NCBI RefSeq assembly: GCF_019575955.1
Contig: NZ_CP080575.1
Coordinates: forward strand, 558,001-622,000
Reading direction: 5' to 3'
From: Nesterenkonia pannonica
GTDB taxonomy: Bacteria > Actinomycetota > Actinomycetes > Actinomycetales > Micrococcaceae
DNA: 64,000 nt
The notes under the pieces are model-generated. The model was given only the letters and a program-made list of their open reading frames with translations, made no database searches and had not been told where the DNA came from. This document shows, piece by piece, positions 56,665 through 64,000 of this stretch (positions are counted from its first letter, which is position 1; each line of letters starts with the position of its first letter). The translations under genes and the position numbers were made by a program.

Positions 56665-57244
56665 CGAGCACGAAGAGAGGGCGTCCGCGCAGCGAAAGCT
56701 CGCACCGATCCGTCATGGAGGCGGTCGCCCGTCTCCTTGACGAGCAGCGGTTTCCGTACGAGGAGGTCACGGTCGAGGGCATCGCGGCCGAGGCTTGCGT
56801 GGGCAAGCAGACGATCTACCGGTGGTGGCAGAACAAGGCTGCGGTAGTCCTGGAGGCGCTGCTGACGGGCTATCTGAGGCTCGACTTCGACCCTGTCCCG
56901 GATACTGGGGATCTCCGGGCTGACCTGCACGCCTGGTTGGACGAGGGGACCGGGGCGACGACGTGCCGACGATGGTGCGCAGCCTGATGGCGGCCATGGT
57001 GACTGCGGGGCCGGAGACTCAGGCGCTCATGGCCGAGGCGGAGCCGTGGGCCAACACCTACCTCGCTGAGCGCTTCAGGGCCGCGGCAGAGGCTTACCAC
57101 CTGCGCGACAGCGTGGAGCCTTCGATGCTCGCCTCGGCGCTGATGGGACCGGTGGTGCTGCGCATGATCACCGTCGGCGAGCCGGATCCGGAATGGATGA
57201 GGAATCTGATCGACATCCTGCTGAACGGCGCACTGGCCCCATAG
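56661..57244 (+). CDS. TetR family regulator (one frame break)
   Basis: N-terminal HTH: EAVARLLDEQRFPYEEVTVEG, IAAEACVGKQTIYRWWQNKA, the standard recognition helix. The C-terminal TetR_C-like ligand domain includes MVRSLMAAMVTAGPETQALM and SALMGPVVLRMITVGEPDPEW. A base is missing near 56962. The start ATG at 56661 overlaps the MMPL stop, so it is co-expressed with copy 1 and precedes copy 2. Probably represses both, as suggested by the shared promoter element. The intact GTGGGC codons here (residues C-V-G-K) show that the GTAAG substitution is not universal. Confidence 0.86.
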
Positions 57245-57273
57245 AGTGTGAAGTTCATCACTTTCGAGTCCCT

Positions 57274-57300
57274 GCGTCTCGATTCGTTCTTATGAGACGC
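57274..57300. promoter_or_regulatory. Candidate TetR operator upstream of the second MMPL gene
   Basis: Arms GCGTCTC (57274-57280) and GAGACGC (57294-57300) around a 13-base spacer, 23 bases before the MMPL copy 2 start. Contains CGTCTCGATTCG at 57275-57286. Confidence 0.55.
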
Positions 57301-57323
57301 GGCGTCCCGTTTATGCTCGTGGC

Positions 57324-59868
57324 ATGGCAAAGCTCCTCTTTCGGCTCGGGCTGCTCGCCGCGCGCCGCGCTAAGACCGTCATCGCCGCCTGGCTCGCCCT
57401 GCTCGCGCTGGCCGCAGCATCCTTCCTCGCATTCGGAGGGAACCTGACAGACCAGATCACACTGCCTGATCTGGAGACCACTGAAGTGGCCGATCGCCTG
57501 GCGGAGGAGCTTCCCGACGCAGGCGGCGACAGTGCCAGCGCCGTGCTCAGGACTGAGGACGGCTCCGCCTTCTCGGAGGCGCAGGAGCAGGAGGTCGCTG
57601 CGCTCGTCGACGAGCTTGAGGAGCGGGACGCTGTTGCTGAGGTGACGGATCCCTTCGCCGCGGAGTCTGACATGGCTGAGGGGCGGGATGAGCTGGCAGA
57701 AGGCAGGGACGAACTGGAGTCCGGCGCCGATGAACTGGAGTCTGCGCGGGCCGAGGTGGACGAGGGCCGCGACGAGCTGGACGCCGTCCAGGAGCAGCTG
57801 GACGCCGCCGTGGCCGAGGCAGAGGCGGGAGGCTACTACGATGCCGCCGCACCGGAGCTCGAGACCCAGCAGCAGGAGCTCGACGCGGCCCAGGAGGAGC
57901 TCGACGAAGCCCTCGTCGAGATCGAAGATGCTGAGGAGGAGCTCGCAGACGGAGAGGCCGAGCTGGATCGAGGCGAGGCCATGCTCGAGCTCACCGAGGA
58001 GCTTGCGCTGGTGTCCGAGGACGAGGACGTCGCCGTCATGATGGTGAGCCTCTCCGACTCATTCGCCAACATGGGGCTCGAGGAGCTCTCCGCCGTCGAT
58101 GAGCAGCTCACCTCAGTAAGCATCGACGGCGTGGAGATCCTGCCGTCCTCGGAGCTCTCCCAGGAGATGCCCCACCTGTTCAGCGTGGCCGAAGTGATCG
58201 GCCTGATGGTCGCGGCCCTGGTGCTGCTGATCATGCTGGGCACCTTCGTGGGTGCCGGGCTGCCGCTGCTGAACGCACTGGTCGGCGTCGGAATCGGCGT
58301 GGCCGGTGCGATGTCGCTCTCCGGCGCAGTCGAGATGATGTCGGTGACGCCGATCCTGGGTCTGATGCTCGGGCTGGCCGTCGGCATCGACTATGCCCTG
58401 TTCATCCTGCACCGACACCGACGGCAGCTCAAGAGCGGGATGGGCGTCCGAGACTCCATCGGCCTGGCCGTCGGAACAGCTGGAAATGCCGTGGTCTTCG
58501 CAGGCGCCACCGTGGTGATCGCGCTCCTCGCGCTGAACACGACGGGGCTCGGGTTCCTCGGTCTCATGGGCACCGTGGCGGCTGCCTGCGTCGTCATCGC
58601 TGTGCTGATGGCCGTGACGATGACCCCGCCATGCTCTCGTTGGTGGGGAGAGGATCCTCAGCCGGCAGGAGCGGCGCGCGGTGAGCGGCGCCGATTCTGC
58701 CGCTGCCCAGCACGAACGTGAGGGCGCTGCGCCCGACAGCTCCCAGCAGGTCGTATCACCCATGTCCGGGCGGAAGGCGCTGGGGATCGCCGCGCTGTCC
58801 CTGGTGGGGCTGGGGATCCTTGCTGTGCCTGCGGCCGACCTGCGCCTGGGGCTTCCCGACGCGAGCTCGGAAGCCGCCGACTCCACGGCCTACATGGCCT
58901 ATGCCGAGACCGAGGAGGCGTTCGGCCAAGGCATGAATGGTCCCCTGGCAGTCCTCGCTGACCTTCCTGAAGGGCTCAGTGAGGAGGAGGCGACCGACTA
59001 TCAGATTGACGTCGCCGGGGTTCTTTCGGACCATGACGACATCGCGGCAGCCGTGCCTGCGGCTCTCAACGACGAGCACACTGCGGCCGTCTTCCAAGTG
59101 ATCCCGGAGGAGGGGCCCGCAGCGGCCTCGACGGAGGCTCTGGTCTATGAATTCCGCGACGGAGACCCTCTGGCAGGAAGCGGCATCGACGGTGTGGAGC
59201 TGTCAGTCGCCGGCATCACGGCCGCCAATATCGATGTCTCCGGCGTCATCGCAGACGCTCTGCCGCTCTACCTGCTGGTGGTGGTGGGCCTCTCGCTGCT
59301 GCTGATGATCATGGTGTTCCGCTCACTGGTGCTGCCGGTGGTGGCAACCCTCGGGTTCGTCGGCTCGTTCGCGGCGGCAGTCGGCGTCGTGGTGGCCGTC
59401 TTCCAGTGGGGGTGGTTCGGCGAGCTCTTCGGAGTGACCGAGCCCGGTCCGATCCTCACGTTCCTGCCCATCATCATGGTCGGAATCCTGTTCGGGCTCG
59501 CGATGGACTACCAGCTGTTCACCGGCTCCGGAATGCGCGAGTTCTACGCCCACGGCACGGAGGCGCGCCTGGCGGTCCGTCAAGGGCTGCTGGCAGGCCG
59601 TTCGGTGGTGATCGCGGCGGCGCTGATCATGGGCTCCGTGTTCGCTTACTTCATCTTCACCCCGGACCCGATGGTCGCCTCCATCGGACTGGGGCTCGCC
59701 GTCGGCGTGCTGCTCGACGCCTTCGTGGTGCGCCTGCTGCTGGTTCCGGCGGTGCTCACGCTCGTCGGGCGGGCCGCCTGGTGGCTGCCGCGCTGGCTGG
59801 ACAGGCTCCTGCCCGACGTCGACGTGGAGGGTGCGAAGCTCGAGCGGCAGGGCGCCTCGCAGCTATGA
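57324..59868 (+). CDS. MMPL/RND family transporter with coiled-coil insertion, copy 2 (one frame break)
   Basis: Paralogue of the gene at 53896: same first helix (LLAARRAKTVIAAWLALLAL), same LPDLETTEVADRLAEELPDA loop and same GLMLGLAVGIDYALFILHRH. The coiled coil is shorter (e.g. DELAEGRDELESGADELESA) with an 'EL-x-x-G/A' repeat like that of YhgE/Pip proteins. The second half has VGILFGLAMDYQLFTGSGMR. One break near 58630. At 59643 FAYFIFTPDP contains GCTTAC where copy 1 has F-A-G-F. About 849 residues. Overlaps the convergent HAD gene by six bases. Confidence 0.87.
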
Positions 59869-60689
59869 GTCGTCCGGGTCCTGCTCCGTTCTCAGGAGAG
59901 GGTCTTCGACGAGCTCATGCACGCCGTCGATGATCCGGTTGGGGCGGAAGGGGTAGTCGGCCACGCTCGCCTGCGATGAGACCCCGGTCATGACCAGCAC
60001 GGTGTACATTCCGGCTTCCATCCCGGCGACGATGTCGGTGTCCATCCGGTCGCCGATCATGGCCGTGTTCATCGAGTGGGCGCCGAGCCGGTTGAGCGCA
60101 GAGCGGAACATCATCGGGTTCGGCTTGCCGACCACATATGGATCCCGGCCGGTCGCCTTGGAGATCAGCGAGGCGATGGCGCCTGTGGCTGGCATGACCC
60201 CTTCGGGCGAAGGGCCTGTGGCATCCGGGTTGGTGACGATGAACTTTGCCCCGCCGTTGATGAGGCGCACTGCCCTGGTGATTGCTTCGAAGCTGTAGTT
60301 GCGGGTCTCGCCGACGACTACGTAGTCGGGGTCGGTCTCGGTCATGATGAAGCCGACTTCGTGAAGCGCCGTGGTCAGCCCGGTCTCGCCCACGACGTAG
60401 CAGGTGCCTGCCGCGTTGGCCTCCCCGCCTACCTGCTGTGCAAGGAAGGTCGCAGTCGCCAGCGCCGACGTCCAGATGCGGTCCTCGGGGACCACCAGCC
60501 CTGAGTTCCTCAGCCGAGCGGAGAGATCGCGCGCGGTGTAGATCGAGTTGTTGGTGAGGACGAGATAGGGAGGTCTCGGCGGCGCCACTGCTCCAGCAGC
60601 TCGGCCGCGCCGGGGAGAGCCTCGTACTCCCGCACGAGGACCCCGTCCATATCGGTCAGCCAGCATTCGATGTTCGCATCTCGCTCCAT
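59863..60689 (-). CDS. HAD-IIA (NagD-like) phosphatase (one frame break)
   Basis: Motif I LTDMDGVLVREYEALPGA, motif II LVLTNNSIYTARDLSARL (joined across a break near 60578), the large C2 cap with GETRNYSFEAITRAVRLING, and motif III/IV YVVGKPNPMMFRSAL and MIGDRMDTDIVAGMEAGM. About 275 residues, typical of NagD. Members hydrolyse nucleotide or sugar phosphates. The start ATG at 60689 agrees with the family's M-x-x-x-x-x-I-x-C-W-L-T-D-M-D-G-V-L. Intact GTGGGC codons occur in this gene too. Confidence 0.9.
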
Positions 60690-60757
60690 GGCCTCATCCT
60701 ATGGGGCGGCGGAAGAGGGCGACAGGGTTGACGACCCTCGGGATCCATGGTTCATTA

Positions 60758-60771
60758 GTTAGGTAACTAAC
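60758..60771. promoter_or_regulatory. Inverted repeat, candidate operator of the YtrA-type regulator
   Basis: GTTAG and CTAAC arms with a GTAA spacer in an AT-rich island (TTCATTAGTTAGGTAACTAA covers it), 63 bases before the regulator. GntR/YtrA genes are usually autoregulated through such a site; inference from position. Confidence 0.5.
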
Positions 60772-60833
60772 CATTGAAGCTGTGGTGCGGAGGCGCTGAG
60801 CCGATGACCACGACCTCCTGAGGCGGTGAATGG

Positions 60834-61193
60834 GTGGAAGAAGGACGTCCGCTGTTCGTGCAGATTGCGGAGCAGGTTGAGGCTTCCGTGCTTGACGGAT
60901 CCCTGGCCGAGGGCGAGCGCGCCCTCAACGAATGAGCTGGCGGCCTTCCACCGCATCAACCCGGCAACGGCGGCCAAGGGCATCAACCTCCTGGTCGACC
61001 GGGGGTCCTCGTCAAGCGCCGCGGACTGGGGATGTTCGTCGCCGACGGCGCGCGCGACATTCTCCGCTCCGAGCGGCGTCGGAGCTTCGCCCATGACTAC
61101 GTGGACCCGATGGTGGCTGAGGCCAGGCACCTCGGCATGACAGATGACCAGCTGATCGAGCTGCTGCGCGAGCGAGCGCAGCGTCACGAGTAG
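60834..61193 (+). CDS. GntR family regulator, YtrA subfamily (two frame breaks)
   Basis: About 120 residues: FVQIAEQVEASVLDGSLAEG, then STNELAAFHRINPATAAKGI (the YtrA form of the recognition helix), and GLGMFVADGARDILRSERR. The C-terminal dimerisation helices are short and there is no effector domain. Breaks near 60928 and 61005. I use the GTG at 60834. Fourteen bases before the ABC ATPase gene, the usual YtrA-ABC arrangement. Confidence 0.82.
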
Positions 61194-61206
61194 AGGAGGA
61201 GCGGCT

Positions 61207-62119
61207 ATGGCGGAGCCATACGAGGGCGTCGCAGTGAGCGCACGAGGACTGACACGGACCTACGGAAAGGCCCATGCTCTCCGTGACGTCGATCTGGACC
61301 TGGCGGCGGGGCAGGTGCACGGGCTGCTGGGCCGCAACGGCGCAGGGAAGTCCACTCATGTCCATCGCCACGGGCCAGGAGTATGCCACTGCGGGTGAAG
61401 TGCGGATCTTCGGCGAGCATCCTCACGAGAATGAGGGGATCCTTCCCAAGATCTGCTTCATCCGCGAATCCCAGCAATACCTGGACGACATTCGCGCGGT
61501 GCACGCATTCAGGGCGGCGGCGGATGCCTTTCCACGGTGGGACTGGGACCTGGCCGAGCGTCTGATCCACGAATTCCAGGTCCCGGAGAAGACCAAGATC
61601 AAGAAGATGTCCCACGGCCAGAGGTCTGCTGTCGGAGTGATCACCGGCATCGCCTCCCGTGCTGAGCTCACACTCTTCGACGAGCCCTATGTGGGGCTGG
61701 ACCCGGTGGCGCGCAGTCAGTTCTACCGGGCCCTGCTGGAGGACTACACCGAGCACCCTCGGACCATCGTCGTCTCCTCCCATCTCATCGATGAGATCGC
61801 GCATCTGATCGAGAATGTGGTGCTCATCGACCACGGGCAGGTGATGCTTCATGAGGCCGCCGACGACATCCGCGAACGTGCCGTCACCCTGGTCGGAAGG
61901 GATGATGCTGTCGCGCTGATCGCGGGTGATCGTGAGGTCCTCACTCGCGAAGAGATGGGAAGAACCGTCCGCGTCACAGTCGAGCGTGCGCTCAGCGACG
62001 CGGAGCGCCGACGGGCGGCCGAGCTGGACGTCGACGTGCTTCCTGTGGGCCTGCAGGATCTGGTGGTGCATCTCACCACCCGGGAGCAGACCTCGAGCGG
62101 AAAGGAGAACGGAGCATGA
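61207..62119 (+). CDS. ABC transporter ATPase of a YtrA-linked exporter (one frame break)
   Basis: Walker A LLGRNGAGKST (a base is off near 61357, after which the YtrB-like MSIATGQEYATAG strand resumes). The signature is degenerate, KKMSHGQRSAVGVITGIA. Walker B is ELTLFDEPYVGLDPVARS and the H-loop is TIVVSSHLIDEIAHLIE. The phrase D-E-P-Y-V-G-L-D-P is typical of YtrB/EcsA-like proteins. Ends in an ATGA overlap with the membrane partner. Often induced by cell-wall antibiotics in other Gram-positives. Confidence 0.85.
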
Positions 62120-62826
62120 AGCGCATCATCGCTGCAGCGCGGCTGCACCTGCTGCCGAAGAGCAACGTCATCACGATGACCTTGATGGTGCTGCCCATCG
62201 CGTACATCATTCAGCTGGGGATCGTCTCCCGGCTGCAGCTGCAGAATGAGCAGATGCCCGGTGGGGGCAATGTGGGCGGCGTCTACGGCGCCGTGATCGG
62301 AGCGCTCGTCGTCACAGCAGCCATGGCTGGGGCCTACGGGGTGCCGCACGCGCTGAGCCTCAGCTACAGCCGGAGGGTCACACTGGCAGGGCTTGTCCTC
62401 GTGTTCGCCGCGTCCTCACTGACTGCCGGTGCGCTCGTCGCCGCAGTGATCGGCCTGGAGCAGCTGACGGACACGTTCGGCACCGGGCAATCCATGCTGG
62501 CGATCCCTGACCTCATGGAGCCCGCCGGAGCGTGGGGACTGGGGCTGGTGATCGCTGCAACGACCATGTTCCTCATGATGAACGGCTTGTTGGCGCCGAT
62601 GCTCTATCGTCGGCTGGGCACGGCGAGGATGCTCATCGTCTACGGGCTGGCCGCCGTGGTTCTGCTGGTCGGCGGTGCCGGGATCACCGCGGCGGGCGGC
62701 TGGGGTGCCGTGTTCAGCTGGGTCGTTGAGCAGAACGCTCTGACGTGGACAGGCTGGCTGACGCTTGGAGCCCTGGTGATGACGGGAGCGAACTGGCTGG
62801 TGATCCGCCGCATTCCGGCCGCCTAG
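62116..62826 (+). CDS. ABC transporter membrane subunit of the YtrA-linked pair
   Basis: Intact 236-residue protein with six hydrophobic segments, e.g. VITMTLMVLPIAYIIQLGIV, YGAVIGALVVTAAMAGAYGV, LVLVFAASSLTAGALVAAVI and MLIVYGLAAVVLLVGGAGIT. No motif beyond that; assignment rests on coupling to the ATPase (ATGA overlap at 62116) and on the helix pattern. The substrate is unknown. Confidence 0.78.
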   Translation: MKRIIAAARLHLLPKSNVITMTLMVLPIAYIIQLGIVSRLQLQNEQMPGGGNVGGVYGAVIGALVVTAAMAGAYGVPHALSLSYSRRVTLAGLVLVFAASSLTAGALVAAVIGLEQLTDTFGTGQSMLAIPDLMEPAGAWGLGLVIAATTMFLMMNGLLAPMLYRRLGTARMLIVYGLAAVVLLVGGAGITAAGGWGAVFSWVVEQNALTWTGWLTLGALVMTGANWLVIRRIPAA

Positions 62827-63015
62827 TGGCGGGCGCCGCCTGCCGCGCAGCAGCAGCGCATGAGAAAACCCCGAGTCGGCTGCGTGAGGGGGACGCTTGA
62901 TAGCCTACTGGGGTTTGAATCACTCGCACCTTGATGAGGTGCTTACTAATGTAGGGGCCCACCTTGAAGGGATGCCCCAAAACCCTGAACATTCGCTGTG
63001 AGTTTGTCGGCGCCT
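62827..63015. other. Structured gap between convergent genes
   Basis: 190 bases with three possible stems: AAACCCC (near 62863) with GGGGTTT (near 62912); GCACCT TGATG AGGTGC (near 62927); and GGGGC with GCCCC (near 62954-62978). GCTTAC occurs at 62942. It may hold terminators for both genes or a small RNA; I recognise no class and see no protein. Confidence 0.4.

Positions 63016-64000
<985 letters not shown>

Overview
The window is high-GC, gene-dense actinobacterial chromosome with no mobile elements, CRISPR arrays, rRNA or tRNA genes that I can see. The gene set (DUF3151 and DUF4235 proteins, a fused MnhA/B subunit, a CtpE-like P-type ATPase, an RPF-type resuscitation factor, stop/start overlaps of the ATGA type) fits Micrococcales. 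A complete Mrp sodium/proton antiporter operon and acidic linkers or tails on many exported and membrane proteins suggest an alkaliphilic or halotolerant member such as Nesterenkonia. That genus name is an inference.

Layout. 1-5.6 kb: housekeeping (nadE, pyrE, an acetyltransferase, a C-S lyase, a SPOUT methyltransferase, murI, azlCD). 5.7-7.7 kb: fbaA, a strong terminator and a HAD phosphatase behind a structured leader. 7.9-12.1 kb: a PhnDCEE-type ABC importer with a small membrane protein inserted between its two permeases. 12.2-14.7 kb: DUF3151, purA, a CoA-binding protein. 14.7-21.8 kb: a sulfur operon read leftward, SAM-I riboswitch > ssuB-ssuA-ssuC > acetyl-CoA synthetase > metY > CoA-binding protein, preceded by an orphan ANL C-terminal domain. 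21.9-28.6 kb: a GntR/UTRA regulator divergent from an ABC importer with HAD and EEP phosphatases. 28.6-31.1 kb: an ATP-grasp ligase, a paralogue of it that has lost the ATP-binding core, and a coiled-coil membrane protein. 31.2-38.6 kb: SDR, class III aminotransferase, panD, a P-type ATPase with a membrane-anchored partner, an AEC permease. 38.7-47.7 kb: dcd, an MFS carrier, and the mnhA-C-D-E-F-G operon. 47.7-53.8 kb: small proteins, a nitrilase-family amidase, pabC, cardiolipin synthase, a lipoprotein, pabB. 53.9-59.9 kb: two paralogous MMPL transporters flanking a TetR gene. 59.9-64 kb: a NagD-like phosphatase, a YtrA-type regulator with an ABC pair, and the C-terminal part of an RPF-like cell-wall hydrolase.

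Sequence quality dominates the reading. Most genes here are broken only on paper. Nearly all frame breaks are cured by adding one G or C to a short G/C run, and the same genes keep every catalytic motif. A second, more striking class is GTGGG replaced by GTAAG (GCTTAC on the other strand), which turns conserved glycines into serine and Trp codons into stops. I therefore annotate each broken gene as one CDS and give the positions of the breaks; spans are as observed, and reconstructed proteins are my inference.

How parts work together: the SAM riboswitch couples sulfur-compound uptake to homocysteine synthesis, and the embedded acetyl-CoA synthetase could recycle the acetate released by MetY. 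The UTRA regulator has two identical palindromes in the divergent promoter. The two MMPL genes share a CGTCTCG[A/T]TTCG element that is a plausible operator for the TetR protein between them.
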